Assembly: GCF_000298075.1 (NCBI RefSeq)
Contig: NZ_AKGE01000069.1
Location: 1-37,995 of the forward strand
DNA: 37,995 nt
Source of the DNA: Staphylococcus massiliensis CCUG 55927
GTDB lineage: Bacteria; Bacillota; Bacilli; Staphylococcales; Staphylococcaceae
Direction of reading: 5' to 3'
Shown: piece after piece, positions 1-11,880 of the stretch
Position numbering within the stretch: the stretch's first letter is position 1
Layout: each line of letters begins with the position of its first letter
Position numbers and translations under genes: made by a program
Notes under the pieces: generated by a model
The model's input: only the letters and a program-made list of their open reading frames with translations
Database searches by the model: none
Told to the model about the DNA's origin: nothing

Positions 1-82
1 CGACTGACTGTCACAACAACATTTATCAAGAATTAACGTTGACATATTGTCATTCAGTTTTCAATGTTCTTATAAATAATAA
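1..82 (-). other. Probable leader of the next 16S rRNA gene (16S outside window)
   Basis: Read on the minus strand, this stretch directly follows tRNA-Ala and contains a segment like ATTGAAAACTGAATGACA followed by ATGTCAACGTTAATTC. I recall this as typical of the sequence just before 16S rRNA in staphylococci, where it takes part in RNase III processing. The mature 16S gene would begin beyond position 1. The identification rests on memory of related leaders, not on an alignment. Confidence 0.5.
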
Positions 83-158
83 TGGTGGAGAATAGCGGGT
101 TCGAACCGCTGACCTCCTGCGTGCAAAGCAGGCGCTCTCCCAGCTGAGCTAATCCCCC
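83..158 (-). tRNA. tRNA-Ala(TGC)
   Basis: A full cloverleaf can be folded on the minus strand: acceptor GGGGGAT pairs with ATTCTCC with two G-U pairs, and the anticodon stem CCTGC/GCAGG encloses loop TTTGCAC, giving anticodon TGC. The T arm contains GGTTCGAAC and the 3' CCA is encoded. It is the last tRNA of the cluster, next to the presumed 16S leader. Confidence 0.97.
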
Positions 159-175
159 ATTGTTTTGAAAAAGAG

Positions 176-249
176 TCGGGAAGACAGGATTCGAACCTGC
201 GACCCCTTGGTCCCAAACCAAGTGCTCTACCAAGCTGAGCTACTTCCCG
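176..249 (-). tRNA. tRNA-Pro(TGG)
   Basis: Acceptor CGGGAAG pairs with CTTCCCG. The anticodon stem CTTGG/CCAAG holds loop TTTGGGA, anticodon TGG. The discriminator A is followed by CTC, not CCA, so the CCA end is not encoded and must be added by the nucleotidyltransferase. It is the only one of the eight tRNAs here without an encoded CCA. Confidence 0.96.
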
Positions 250-261
250 TAAATATTAAAA

Positions 262-338
262 TGGCGCGCCCGATAGGAGTCGAACCCATAGCCTTTTGAT
301 CCGTAGTCAAACGCTCTATCCAGTTGAGCTACGGGCGC
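262..338 (-). tRNA. tRNA-Arg(ACG)
   Basis: Acceptor GCGCCCG pairs with CGGGCGC, with discriminator G and encoded CCA. The anticodon stem TTTGA/TCAAA holds loop CTACGGA, anticodon ACG. This Arg tRNA is the usual substrate of TadA, which makes inosine at position 34. Confidence 0.97.
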
Positions 339-345
339 AAAATAA

Positions 346-434
346 TGGTGCCGAGGACCGGAATCGAACCGGTACGGTAATCTCTTACCGCAGGATTTTA
401 AGTCCTGTGCGTCTGCCAGTTCCGCCACCCCGGC
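346..434 (-). tRNA. tRNA-Leu(TAA)
   Basis: At 89 nt it has the long variable arm of a class II tRNA. Acceptor GCCGGGG pairs with CCTCGGC, the anticodon stem CAGGA/TCCTG holds loop CTTAAAA, anticodon TAA, and the CCA is encoded. Confidence 0.97.
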
Positions 435-442
435 AAAAATAA

Positions 443-517
443 TGGAGCAGAAGACGGGATTCGAACCCGCGACCCCAACCTTGGCAAGGTTGTATTCTAC
501 CGCTGAACTACTTCTGC
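443..517 (-). tRNA. tRNA-Gly(GCC)
   Basis: Acceptor GCAGAAG pairs with CTTCTGC, with discriminator T and encoded CCA. The anticodon stem CAACC/GGTTG holds loop TTGCCAA, anticodon GCC. The T arm has the standard GGTTCGAAT, so it looks like a translational tRNA and not one of the modified cell-wall Gly tRNAs known from staphylococci. Confidence 0.96.
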
Positions 518-532
518 TCAATAATATTCAAA

Positions 533-608
533 TGGTGAGCCATAGAGGATTCGAACCTCTGACCCTCTGATTAAAAGTCAGATGCTCTACCAACTGAGCT
601 AATGGCTC
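533..608 (-). tRNA. tRNA-Lys(TTT)
   Basis: Acceptor GAGCCAT pairs with ATGGCTC, with discriminator A and encoded CCA. The anticodon stem TCTGA/TCAGA holds loop CTTTTAA, anticodon TTT. Confidence 0.97.
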
Positions 609-613
609 AAAGA

Positions 614-689
<76 letters not shown>

Positions 690-699
690 TAGTTTTAAA

Positions 700-775
700 T
701 GGTGGAGAATGACGGGTTCGAACCGCCGACCCCCTGCTTGTAAGGCAGATGCTCTCCCAGCTGAGCTAATTCTCC
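700..775 (-). tRNA. tRNA-Val(TAC)
   Basis: Acceptor GGAGAAT pairs with ATTCTCC, with discriminator A and encoded CCA. The anticodon loop is CTTACAA, anticodon TAC. It is the first tRNA after the 5S rRNA; the 5S-Val-Thr-Lys start of the cluster matches the order I recall for bacillary and staphylococcal rRNA-linked tRNA clusters. Confidence 0.97.
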
Positions 776-786
776 ATCTATAATAT

Positions 787-902
787 TGCCTGGCAACGTC
801 CTACTCTTGCGGAACGTAAGTCCGACTACCATCGGCGCTAAAGAACTTAACTTCTGTGTTCGGCATGGGAACAGGTGTGACCTCTTTGCTATTGTCACCA
901 GA
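787..902 (-). rRNA. rrf: 5S ribosomal RNA
   Basis: On the minus strand the sequence begins TCTGGTGAC and ends GTTGCCAGGCA, which pair as the terminal helix. It contains the conserved segments CACACCTGTTCCCATGCC, GAACACAGAAGTTAAG and GATGGTAGT in order. It closely resembles the staphylococcal 5S rRNA I remember, at 116 nt. No 23S or 16S precedes it: the upstream neighbours are two promoters and then the end of lysS. It therefore heads a 5S-tRNA unit instead of closing a full rRNA operon. Confidence 0.96.
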
Positions 903-925
903 CAATTAATTAACTTACTTTTAAT

Positions 926-954
926 ATGATAACTGTTTTGTTAAGTGATTTCAA
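926..954 (-). promoter_or_regulatory. Proximal promoter (P2) of the 5S-tRNA operon
   Basis: On the minus strand TTGAAA (949-954) and TATCAT (926-931) are separated by exactly 17 bp. The predicted start is about 15 nt before mature 5S. Confidence 0.6.
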
Positions 955-1031
955 TAGTTAATTTTACACTTTATTAAAGTTTTTTACGAAGTGTTTACTT
1001 AACGTTTACGTCGTTTATCGGCGACTTTTAT

Positions 1032-1060
1032 ATAGTAATAAATTTCAAGGGAAAAGTCAA
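1032..1060 (-). promoter_or_regulatory. Distal promoter (P1) of the 5S-tRNA operon
   Basis: TTGACT (1055-1060) and TACTAT (1032-1037) are 17 bp apart on the minus strand. The DNA upstream of the -35 (1065-1095) is rich in A/T runs, like an UP element. Together with the proximal promoter this gives the tandem arrangement usual for rRNA operons. Positions 903-1215 hold these promoters and the lysS terminator and no gene. Confidence 0.65.
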
Positions 1061-1140
1061 CATATTTACCAAACTTTTTTAAACTTTTTCGAGATAATTA
1101 AGTATAACTCTTTCAGATGTTGAATTTAATAGGCTTTTCA

Positions 1141-1184
1141 AAAATAAAAAAACTAGATAGTAGTGTGATGTGCTACTACCTAGT
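1141..1184 (-). terminator. Terminator of the fol-lysS operon
   Basis: On the minus strand arm 1173-1184 (ACTAGGTAGTAG) pairs with 1152-1163 over 12 bp with one G-U pair. A nearly unbroken T tract (1141-1151) follows. It lies about 30 nt after the lysS stop. Confidence 0.9.
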
Positions 1185-1215
1185 TCATGTATTCTACTGT
1201 TTACATTTAAGCAGA

Positions 1216-3721
<2,506 letters not shown>

Positions 3722-3722
<1 letters not shown>

Positions 3723-4209
3723 TATGAATGCCTTCTTTCTTCGTATTTAATTACTGTTTCATCCGGCTCGACTAAAGTTTCGATTGTTTGTTGTGACCTC
3801 GGTTCAACTAGGTGTGGTGCGATATCATTTAGTGGAATCATCACAAAAGCACGTTCTGTCATTCTCTTATGCGGAACCGATAAATCTTCAGTTTCAATGA
3901 TTTCGTCACTGTATAAAAGAATATCCACATCGAGTGTTCGAGGTCCATTTTGGAACTTACGAACGCGATGGCGTTGTTGTTCAATATCTAATGCAACCTC
4001 TAAGAGCGCATGCGGTGATAAATCCGTTTCAATTTTAACGCATTGGTTTAAAAAGTCAGGTTGTTCTGTATAACCAACTGGCTTTGTCTCATAGATCGGT
4101 GATGACGCTACAACTTTAATATTGTCATTTAAGTTGAGTAAACGAATGGCTTCCTTTAGCTCTACAGTACGATCACCAATATTACTACCTAACCCTAGAT
4201 ATGCTTCTT

Positions 4210-4213
<4 letters not shown>
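3722..4213 (-). CDS. folK: 6-hydroxymethyl-7,8-dihydropterin pyrophosphokinase
   Basis: FolK transfers pyrophosphate from ATP to 6-hydroxymethyl-dihydropterin, giving the substrate for FolP in folate synthesis. The 163-residue protein starts with the family pattern ([10 protein letters not shown]) and has [20 protein letters not shown], the R-rich loop [19 protein letters not shown] with the metal-binding DVD, and the closing [16 protein letters not shown]. It overlaps folB by 4 nt upstream and dus by 1 nt downstream, placing it inside a coupled folate operon. Confidence 0.97.
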
Positions 4214-5468
<1,255 letters not shown>

Positions 5469-5500
5469 TCATACGCGTAATCATTAATTTTTTCTTCTAG

Positions 5501-5541
5501 GAAAAGCCCTATCGCACAGGCACCTATTTAAAGGGCTTTTC
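5501..5541. repeat. 10-bp inverted repeat between cysK and folP
   Basis: GAAAAGCCCT (5501-5510) is the exact reverse complement of 5532-5541, with a 21-nt loop. Neither strand has a T run after it, so it is not a convincing terminator. It sits between the cysK terminator and the small ORF, and could be a leader structure of the fol operon or an operator. The rest of 5452-5558 shows no further gene. Confidence 0.5.
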
Positions 5542-5558
5542 AAGAGGGAAAAGTGACA

Positions 5559-5589
5559 TAAAAAAAGACTGAGACGTAATGTCCCAGCC
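5559..5589 (-). terminator. Terminator of cysK
   Basis: On the minus strand GGCTGGGAC (5581-5589) pairs with GTCTCAGTC (5567-5575) over 9 bp with two G-U pairs and a 5-nt loop. A run of Ts follows, 17 nt after the cysK stop. Confidence 0.9.
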
Positions 5590-5605
5590 CTTTGAAAGCC
5601 TAATA

Positions 5606-6538
5606 TTAATCATCAAATGAATATAAAGGTGTTGATAGGTAACGTTCACCATTACTTGGTAATACCGTAACAACTGTTTTACCTTTACCTAGTTCTTTTG
5701 CTTTTTGGATGGCAGCGTGGATAGCAGCACCTGAAGAAATACCGCCAAGGATACCTTCTTCTTTAGCTACACGACGTGACATTTCCATAGCAGTCTCGTT
5801 ACCTACTTTGATAACTTCGCTATAAATTTCAGTGTTTAGTGTACCTGGTATGAATCCAGCACCTAGACCTTGTAATTTATGAGGACCTGGTTCGCCACCA
5901 CTTAATACTGGAGAATCTTCTGGTTCAATCGCAACAATATCAATGTCAGGATACTTTTCTTTAAGGACTTTACCTGCACCAGATAAAGTACCACCAGTAC
6001 CAACACCAGCTAAGAATGCATCAATTGTTTTACCTTCGAATTGTTCTACAAGCTCTGGACCAGTTGTTAATTCGTGAACGCGTGGGTTAGCTTGGTTTTC
6101 GAATTGTTGTGGTTGGAAATAACCGTGTTCTTCACTAAGTTCTTTCGCTTTCTCGATTGCGCCTTTCATTGCTTTAGCACCTGGCGTTAGTATAAGTTCT
6201 GCACCGTAAGCTTTTAATAAGTTACGACGCTCTTGACTCATTGTATCAGGCATTGTGAATACAGCGTTATAACCTTTAGCTGCACATACGAATGCAAGAC
6301 CGATACCTGTATTACCACTTGTTGGTTCTACAATTGTGTCGCCTGGCTTAATTTTGCCGTCTTTCTCAGCTTGTTCAATCATAGCTAATGCGATTCTGTC
6401 TTTAACTGAGCCACCTGGATTTTGATATTCTAATTTAACATAAATATCTGCGGCATCTTCGTCTACTACATTGTTTAACTTAACTACAGGTGTTTCACCA
6501 ATGATTTCTGTAATATTGTTTACCGGTTTTTTGACCAT
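5606..6538 (-). CDS. cysK: Cysteine synthase (O-acetylserine sulfhydrylase)
   Basis: This PLP enzyme makes cysteine from O-acetylserine and sulfide. The 310-residue protein has the PLP lysine in [10 protein letters not shown] (Lys46), the substrate loop [11 protein letters not shown], the phosphate-binding GTGGTLSG near residue 180 and [10 protein letters not shown] near the end. An AAGGGG sequence lies 7 nt before the ATG. It has its own terminator and a 105-nt upstream gap with a plausible -10 (TATGAT, near 6590), so it is probably transcribed alone. In staphylococci cysK is usually under CymR; I could not place a CymR box with confidence. Confidence 0.97.
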   Translation of the reverse strand: MVKKPVNNITEIIGETPVVKLNNVVDEDAADIYVKLEYQNPGGSVKDRIALAMIEQAEKDGKIKPGDTIVEPTSGNTGIGLAFVCAAKGYNAVFTMPDTMSQERRNLLKAYGAELILTPGAKAMKGAIEKAKELSEEHGYFQPQQFENQANPRVHELTTGPELVEQFEGKTIDAFLAGVGTGGTLSGAGKVLKEKYPDIDIVAIEPEDSPVLSGGEPGPHKLQGLGAGFIPGTLNTEIYSEVIKVGNETAMEMSRRVAKEEGILGGISSGAAIHAAIQKAKELGKGKTVVTVLPSNGERYLSTPLYSFDD

Positions 6539-6643
6539 ATTGATTACCCCTTTTCATTTAAAACTTAGTCGTCTTATCGGATATAAATTAATCATATCAA
6601 AAAACTGAATATTTAAAAAGTAATTAGGCTCTATTGCTCTAAT

Positions 6644-7513
6644 TTAAATTAAGGCACGTAACTCTGCTTCGCTATATTGAAACTTCGAACGACAGAAATG
6701 ACATTCTGCTTCGGCACCGTGATCATCTTCTATCATTTGCTTAATTTCTGCTTCGCCAAGGCCTTTAATGGCATTTAAAAACTTATCGTGGCCACAATTA
6801 CATGTGAACGAGGCATCGATTGTTTCTAGAATGTCTACTTCTTCTTCACCTAGAATGTGATAAAGCAATTCTTCTGCTGAAACGCCTTCGTCGATAAGCT
6901 TTGAAACTGGCGTCATATTCGTGATGGCCTTTTCAAGTTTGGTAATCGTTTCATCGTCCGCACCTGGCATGACTTGGATGATAAAGCCACCCGACGCTTT
7001 GATGGAATTATCTGGGTTAACGAGTACCCCAAGACCCACTGAAGATGGTACTTGTTCACTCTTTGCATGGTAATACGTAAAGTCTTCACCAAGCTCACCT
7101 GAAATAATTGGGCTTGAACCTGTAAAGTAGTCTTTCATGCCGACATCTTTAACAACACGAAGTGAACCGTCAGTACCTACTGCACGGCGTACGTCTAATT
7201 TTCCTTGATCATTTAATGGGAAATGTGTTTGTGGATGATCAACATAGCCTCGTACATCACCTTTAGCATTCGCGTCAGCAATAATACGTCCAATTGGGCC
7301 GCCGCCTTCAACCGTTACAGTTAATTTTTGTTCACCTTTTAACATCGCACCCATCATGAGCGTTGCAGTCATTGTACGACCAAGCGCAGCTGAAGCAGTT
7401 GGCCACGTGTAATGTCTTTGTTGTGCTTCTTGCACGGAATTTGTGGTTAATGCACTATAGGCACGGATTTTACCATCATAAGCTAATGCTTTAACGATAT
7501 AGTCTTGAGTCAT
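6644..7513 (-). CDS. hslO: Redox-activated chaperone Hsp33
   Basis: Hsp33 is a cytoplasmic holdase switched on when its zinc-bound cysteines are oxidised. The 289-residue length is normal. The N-terminal core contains [22 protein letters not shown] and GVLVNPDNS. The C-terminal redox switch has [10 protein letters not shown] (CxC) and ECHFCRSKF (CxxC), so all four zinc cysteines are present. The SD (AAGGAGAG) lies directly after the T run of a hairpin that should end ftsH transcripts, so expression must come from readthrough or from a promoter I do not see. It stands between ftsH and cysK, as in S. aureus from memory. Confidence 0.97.
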   Translation of the reverse strand: MTQDYIVKALAYDGKIRAYSALTTNSVQEAQQRHYTWPTASAALGRTMTATLMMGAMLKGEQKLTVTVEGGGPIGRIIADANAKGDVRGYVDHPQTHFPLNDQGKLDVRRAVGTDGSLRVVKDVGMKDYFTGSSPIISGELGEDFTYYHAKSEQVPSSVGLGVLVNPDNSIKASGGFIIQVMPGADDETITKLEKAITNMTPVSKLIDEGVSAEELLYHILGEEEVDILETIDASFTCNCGHDKFLNAIKGLGEAEIKQMIEDDHGAEAECHFCRSKFQYSEAELRALI

Positions 7514-7531
7514 AACTCATTTTCTCTCCTT

Positions 7532-7578
7532 TAAAAAAGTCTCTTTCTGTTATCTTGTATGATATCAGAAAGAGACTA
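7532..7578 (-). terminator. Terminator after ftsH, abutting the hslO RBS
   Basis: AGTCTCTTTCTG (7567-7578 on the minus strand) pairs with 7539-7550 over 12 bp, extended by 4 bp past one mismatch (GATA/TATC). A T run follows and the AAGGAGAG of hslO comes immediately after it. It is 10 nt past the ftsH stop. Confidence 0.9.
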
Positions 7579-7587
7579 AATACAATA

Positions 7588-9681
7588 TTATTTAAAACGA
7601 TTTGGATCTTCGTCGTCGCGGTTAGGACGATGATCGTCATCATAGTTAGATGTGCGATCGTCATCATAACGATTGTTATCGTCAGCTGCACGACGGTCAC
7701 GTTCATCTCTAGAACGTTGACTTTCATGCGCACGATCCATCATTTCATCTTGTTCACGACGAATTTCGTCATATGATTTACCGTATTTACCAGAATCGTA
7801 GTCATCATCACGTGATTCAGGTACTTCTGCTTCATCGTAATTAACTTCTGGTAAATGACCATCATGGAATAATGAACGAATTTGTTCTCTGACTAATGTT
7901 TCTTCAGTCAGTAGTGTTTTCGCGATTAATTCAAGTTGTGATTGATGTTCAAGTAAGATTTCTTTACAACGTTCGTATTGTTCTTTAACGATACGTTGAA
8001 CTTCTTTATCAATCTCATAAGCGATTTGACCAGAATATTCTGGTTCACCTGACATGTCTTTTCCTAAGAAGACTTGGCCGCCGCCTTTATTAGAGAATTG
8101 AAGTGGACCTAGTTTCTTACTCATACCGTACTCGGTAACCATTTGACGTGCAATTTGTGTCGCACGTTCGAAGTCGTTTGAAGCACCTGTTGAAACTTCG
8201 TTAAACATGATGTCTTCGGCAACACGACCACCGAGTAAACCACAAATTTTATCGAGTAATTCTGGTTCAGTCATTAAGAAACGGTCTTGTTTAGGTAACA
8301 TCATCGCGTAACCACCAGCTTGTCCACGTGGCACAATTGTAACTTTGTGTACCACTTCTGCTTCGTCAAGTACCATACCAATAATTGTATGACCTGACTC
8401 GTGGTGCGCAACGATATTTCGTTCTTTGTCTGAAATAACACGTGATTTCTTAGCTGGACCTGCGATAACGCGGTCTGTTGCTTCTTCGATATCACGCATA
8501 TCAATTTTCTTCTTACCGCCACGAACTGCAATTAATGATGCTTCGTTCAGTAAGTTTTCTAAATCGGCACCTGAGAAACCAGGTGTACGTTGAGAAATTG
8601 CTTTTAAATCAACTGTTTCATCAAGTGGTTTGTTACGCGCGTGAACGTGAAGAATTGCTTCACGACCTTTAACATCTGGACGACCAACTTGAATTTGTCT
8701 ATCGAAACGTCCTGGACGTAGTAACGCTGGGTCTAAGATATCTGGACGGTTTGTAGCAGCAATCATAATGATACCTTCGTTCTCACCGAAACCATCCATT
8801 TCAACGAGTAATTGGTTAAGCGTTTGTTCACGTTCATCGTGACCGCCACCAACACCTGCACCACGTTGACGACCAACTGCGTCAATCTCATCGATGAAGA
8901 TGATACAAGGTGCATTTTTCTTCGCATTTTCGAATAAATCACGTACACGAGATGCACCAACACCAACGAACATCTCAACGAAATCAGAACCACTGATTGA
9001 GAAGAACGGTGCACCCGCTTCACCCGCTACGGCACGAGCTAATAATGTTTTACCTGTACCTGGAGGACCTACTAATAAGACACCTTTCGGAATTCGTGAA
9101 CCCATTTGCTTGAATTTACGATTGTCTTTAAGGAAGTCAACAACTTCAATCAGTTCTTGTTTTTCCTCATCTGCACCAGCTACATCTTTGAAACGAACGC
9201 GACGTTTTTGTTTGTCATACATTTTGGCTTTAGATTTACCAAAATTCATCATGCGACCGCCACCGCCGCCACCTTGTGCTTGACTAATGAAGAAAATAAA
9301 TAAGAGCGCGATAACTATAACCGGAATTAAGGTCGATAGTATGCTCACAAATACGCTTTGTTTTTCTTCTTCTTTAACATTAAAATCGAGTTTCTTTTGA
9401 TCACGTGCTGTATCTGTGACTTTTTCTAATTCTTTCTGATTGTTAAATAAAATGGCTGATGAATATTCTTCGCCGTCTTTCATCTCGCCCTCTACCATAT
9501 ATACATTTTGCTCTGGTTGAATGGTTAAGGATTTTAATTCACCTTTGTCTAACTTCTTCATAAATTGCTCATAAGAAAGTTGCTTTGGCATGTTGCCATT
9601 ACCATTTAACCAGGAGAACAATCCGAATATGATAACGCCTATAATTGCAATAAACAGCACATTACGAAAAGCTTTCTGCAT
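7588..9681 (-). CDS. ftsH: ATP-dependent zinc metalloprotease FtsH
   Basis: FtsH is a membrane-anchored hexameric AAA+ protease that degrades misfolded membrane proteins and regulators. Membrane segments lie at about residues 7-24 and 110-136, flanking the extracytoplasmic domain, followed by a GGGGGG linker. Walker A GPPGTGKT is near residue 205, Walker [10 protein letters not shown] follows, then the SRH ([19 protein letters not shown]). The zinc site is HHESGHT near 427, where the more usual residue after HE is Ala. The last 50 or so residues are an unusual Arg/Asp-rich tail (for example [18 protein letters not shown]), richer in Arg and Asp than the Lys/Asp tail I recall from S. aureus. 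The start is supported by GTAGGAGGAAAC before the ATG. Confidence 0.99.
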   Translation of the reverse strand: MQKAFRNVLFIAIIGVIIFGLFSWLNGNGNMPKQLSYEQFMKKLDKGELKSLTIQPEQNVYMVEGEMKDGEEYSSAILFNNQKELEKVTDTARDQKKLDFNVKEEEKQSVFVSILSTLIPVIVIALLFIFFISQAQGGGGGGRMMNFGKSKAKMYDKQKRRVRFKDVAGADEEKQELIEVVDFLKDNRKFKQMGSRIPKGVLLVGPPGTGKTLLARAVAGEAGAPFFSISGSDFVEMFVGVGASRVRDLFENAKKNAPCIIFIDEIDAVGRQRGAGVGGGHDEREQTLNQLLVEMDGFGENEGIIMIAATNRPDILDPALLRPGRFDRQIQVGRPDVKGREAILHVHARNKPLDETVDLKAISQRTPGFSGADLENLLNEASLIAVRGGKKKIDMRDIEEATDRVIAGPAKKSRVISDKERNIVAHHESGHTIIGMVLDEAEVVHKVTIVPRGQAGGYAMMLPKQDRFLMTEPELLDKICGLLGGRVAEDIMFNEVSTGASNDFERATQIARQMVTEYGMSKKLGPLQFSNKGGGQVFLGKDMSGEPEYSGQIAYEIDKEVQRIVKEQYERCKEILLEHQSQLELIAKTLLTEETLVREQIRSLFHDGHLPEVNYDEAEVPESRDDDYDSGKYGKSYDEIRREQDEMMDRAHESQRSRDERDRRAADDNNRYDDDRTSNYDDDHRPNRDDEDPNRFK

Positions 9682-9720
9682 GCGACGTTTCCTCCTACTT
9701 GAATAATAAAACTAACAAAA

Positions 9721-9729
9721 ATTGTAACA
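9721..9729 (-). promoter_or_regulatory. Possible extended -10 promoter for ftsH
   Basis: On the minus strand TGTTACAAT matches the TGnTATAAT extended -10. The -35 is weak. It lies in the 116-nt hpt-ftsH gap, about 40 nt before the ftsH start, and would allow ftsH to be expressed apart from tilS-hpt. Confidence 0.45.
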
Positions 9730-9797
9730 CAAAATAGAATTTATTGGCTAGTATTTCAACTTTACATACATTTTAAAATAAATACGAAATTTACCCT

Positions 9798-10337
9798 TTA
9801 TTTAGAGTAGATTTCAGGCTTTAATGTACCGATATAAGGTAAGTTTCGGTATAGCTCACCATAATCGAGACCATAGCCTACAACGAATTCGTCTGGAATC
9901 TTTTTACCAACATATTTCGCTTCGATATTTGCTTTACGACGATTAGGTTTATCGAGTAATGTAACAATCTCAAGTGAGTTCACGCCTCTAGATTTTAAAA
10001 GGTTCGTAATGGATTTAAGCGTCGTACCTGTTTCTAAAATATCTTCAATAATTAAGATATCTTTGTTTTCGATAGATGTGCTTAAATCTTTTAAGATTTG
10101 AACTTCACCAGTAGATTCGGTACCGCCGTGGTAGCTTGAAACGTCCATGAAGTCAATAGATAAATGCGTATCGATATGTTTGATTAAATCCGCCATAAAC
10201 ATGACAGAGCCTTTTAAGATACCTACGCATAATAAAGGTTTACCATTATAATCTTCTGTAATGGTTTTACCTAAATCTTCACAAATCGCTTTAATATCCG
10301 CTTCTGTTAGTAAAATTTCCTTTAAATCGTCTTTCAT
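9798..10337 (-). CDS. hpt: Hypoxanthine-guanine phosphoribosyltransferase
   Basis: Hpt salvages hypoxanthine and guanine to IMP and GMP with PRPP. The 179-residue protein has the flexible-loop region DVSSYHGGTESTGEVQ, the PRPP motif IIEDILETGTTL and the C-terminal FVVGYGLDYGELYRNLPYIGTL, and is very close to the S. aureus protein I remember. It starts 1 nt after the tilS stop, so the two are tightly linked, an arrangement kept from Bacillus to Staphylococcus. Confidence 0.98.
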   Translation of the reverse strand: MKDDLKEILLTEADIKAICEDLGKTITEDYNGKPLLCVGILKGSVMFMADLIKHIDTHLSIDFMDVSSYHGGTESTGEVQILKDLSTSIENKDILIIEDILETGTTLKSITNLLKSRGVNSLEIVTLLDKPNRRKANIEAKYVGKKIPDEFVVGYGLDYGELYRNLPYIGTLKPEIYSK

Positions 10338-10338
10338 T

Positions 10339-11613
10339 TTATTTTTCAGCTCCTAATTTTCTAATATCAAGCAAATTTCTCAAGTCTTTATGTAGATATA
10401 AATTACCCACAAGTACGATCTGGTGCTTGTGATCGCTTACAATCGGCATCGACGCGCGCAAATGGGTCGGAATTTTATAATCAATCATGAGACGGGTTAC
10501 TTTTTTATGTTTACCATCGTGAATTTGAACTTTGTCTCCTGTACGACGCGTACGAATCGTAAAAGGAAACATGGCATCCGGCATGTTTTGATCAAACATG
10601 ATACGATACCCACCGAAATCATATTCACCATGATGTTTCACAATTAGAACGTCATCCTCATTTGAAAATGTCGTCGTAATAACAAATTTATCATAAGATA
10701 TTTGAATTATCCATTCATCTGTAGTGTGAAGCCTAATTTGTGAAACAGATGTCTCTAGTTGGTGAAACCATTCGTGATAGGCCTTTTCAGAAAAGGACAA
10801 ACCTGTCTCTAAATCGTGTAAAAGTGTATCAAGAATGTGCATCTTAATATATGAATCTAAATCGCTAAATGCTTGTCTTGGCATCTCTATATCTTGGGCC
10901 TTGAAAGTTACGCTTTCGTCTATAAAACGACGAGCCTCTTGGTGTATGATGGCACGTTGGTGTTCGTGAAAGTCGTGCAATTTCAAGAGATGTGAAGGCG
11001 ACAACATAGGATTGGATTCGATTTCTGGTAAAATGCGGTTCCTGATATCGTTACGTACGTATTGATTAGAGGCATTTGAGGCATCTTCGTAAAAAGGGAC
11101 CTTGTATCGTGCTTGGTAACGTTTAAGGGCGTCCTTTCTCGTATGAAGCAAGGGACGACTGATATGATAGCCATGTTTAGGGATAAGTTGCTTGATACCT
11201 AAGCTACTACGCGTACTGCGCCCAGTCATTAAGCGATAAAAAATCGTTTCAATTTGGTCGTCTTCATGATGGGCAGTTAATAAGAAATCTGCGTTTAAGT
11301 CACGCATCATATCATCAAACCAAGCATAACGCGCTTCCCTTGCGATATGTTGGATGCTATTTCCTTGTTCAACCACGTCATTTAAATCTAACTGATGTGT
11401 ATAGAGTGGTACGTGATGTTTCTCGCAAAAGGCCTTTAAAAAGGAAGCTTCCTCATGAGATGCTTCACGCACGCCGTGATTGACGTGTAAACACGTAAGT
11501 GTGTGGTAGGTGTTTCGATATGATGTCAATAATTGATGTAATAACACCATACTATCAATGCCAGTAGACACAGCAACTACAATATGATGGTTGTGATTCC
11601 ATTGTACATCCAT
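10339..11613 (-). CDS. tilS: tRNA(Ile)-lysidine synthase
   Basis: TilS attaches lysine to C34 of the tRNA-Ile with anticodon CAU so that it reads AUA; the activity is essential. The 424-residue protein has an N-terminal PP-loop ATPase domain with VAVSTGIDSMVLLH (residues 16-21 are STGIDS, where many bacteria have SGGxDS; I recall the same form in S. aureus). This is followed by CLHVNHGVR, LLTAHHEDDQIET and RNDIRNRILPEI. The C-terminal substrate domain includes RTRRTGDKV. A GAGGTGA RBS precedes the ATG. Directly upstream are an intrinsic terminator and a long structured leader with its own strong promoter. Confidence 0.97.
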   Translation of the reverse strand: MDVQWNHNHHIVVAVSTGIDSMVLLHQLLTSYRNTYHTLTCLHVNHGVREASHEEASFLKAFCEKHHVPLYTHQLDLNDVVEQGNSIQHIAREARYAWFDDMMRDLNADFLLTAHHEDDQIETIFYRLMTGRSTRSSLGIKQLIPKHGYHISRPLLHTRKDALKRYQARYKVPFYEDASNASNQYVRNDIRNRILPEIESNPMLSPSHLLKLHDFHEHQRAIIHQEARRFIDESVTFKAQDIEMPRQAFSDLDSYIKMHILDTLLHDLETGLSFSEKAYHEWFHQLETSVSQIRLHTTDEWIIQISYDKFVITTTFSNEDDVLIVKHHGEYDFGGYRIMFDQNMPDAMFPFTIRTRRTGDKVQIHDGKHKKVTRLMIDYKIPTHLRASMPIVSDHKHQIVLVGNLYLHKDLRNLLDIRKLGAEK

Positions 11614-11626
11614 ATCTTCACCTCAT

Positions 11627-11657
11627 AAAAAATAAGGAGTGTTCATGACGACACCCC
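11627..11657 (-). terminator. Terminator hairpin directly before the tilS RBS (attenuator-like)
   Basis: On the minus strand GGGGTGT (11651-11657) pairs with ACACTCC (11636-11642) over 7 bp with one G-U pair and an 8-nt loop. TTATTTTTT (11627-11635) follows. The GAGGTGA of tilS begins only a few bases later. It could end read-through from yabR or act as an attenuator in the tilS leader. Confidence 0.7.
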
Positions 11658-11880
11658 AGTAGATTGACGTTTAATTCCATTCATTTATATTTACATCATG
11701 ACGCTATATAATGAAGCACCTTTCAAGGTACTTATACGCTAAGATACTGATACTGTGCGCTCGATTAGATGCCGAGCACGTTGATTACTTCTTTGAAACA
11801 AGTGACATTGCGCGCACATAAGGCACGAGGTTTCAACAAAATACGTACCTTACGGATACGAACGTCTCACTTACAACACG
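11658..11880 (-). promoter_or_regulatory. Structured 5' leader of tilS
   Basis: Between the promoter at 11881-11909 and the terminator before tilS there is no ORF of note but several hairpins: 11849-11858 with 11885-11894 (10 bp, overlapping the -10), 11793-11799 with 11830-11836 (7 bp), 11755-11763 with 11773-11779 (7 bp with a 2-nt bulge) and 11714-11720 with 11727-11733 (7 bp, one G-U). I searched by eye for T-box, lysine, purine, preQ1 and c-di-AMP leader motifs and found none. With 11881-12062 this accounts for the 449-nt gap between yabR and tilS. Confidence 0.5.

Noticed and set aside
5501..5541. Second terminator between cysK and folP
   Set aside because: The inverted repeat is exact but no T run follows on either strand.
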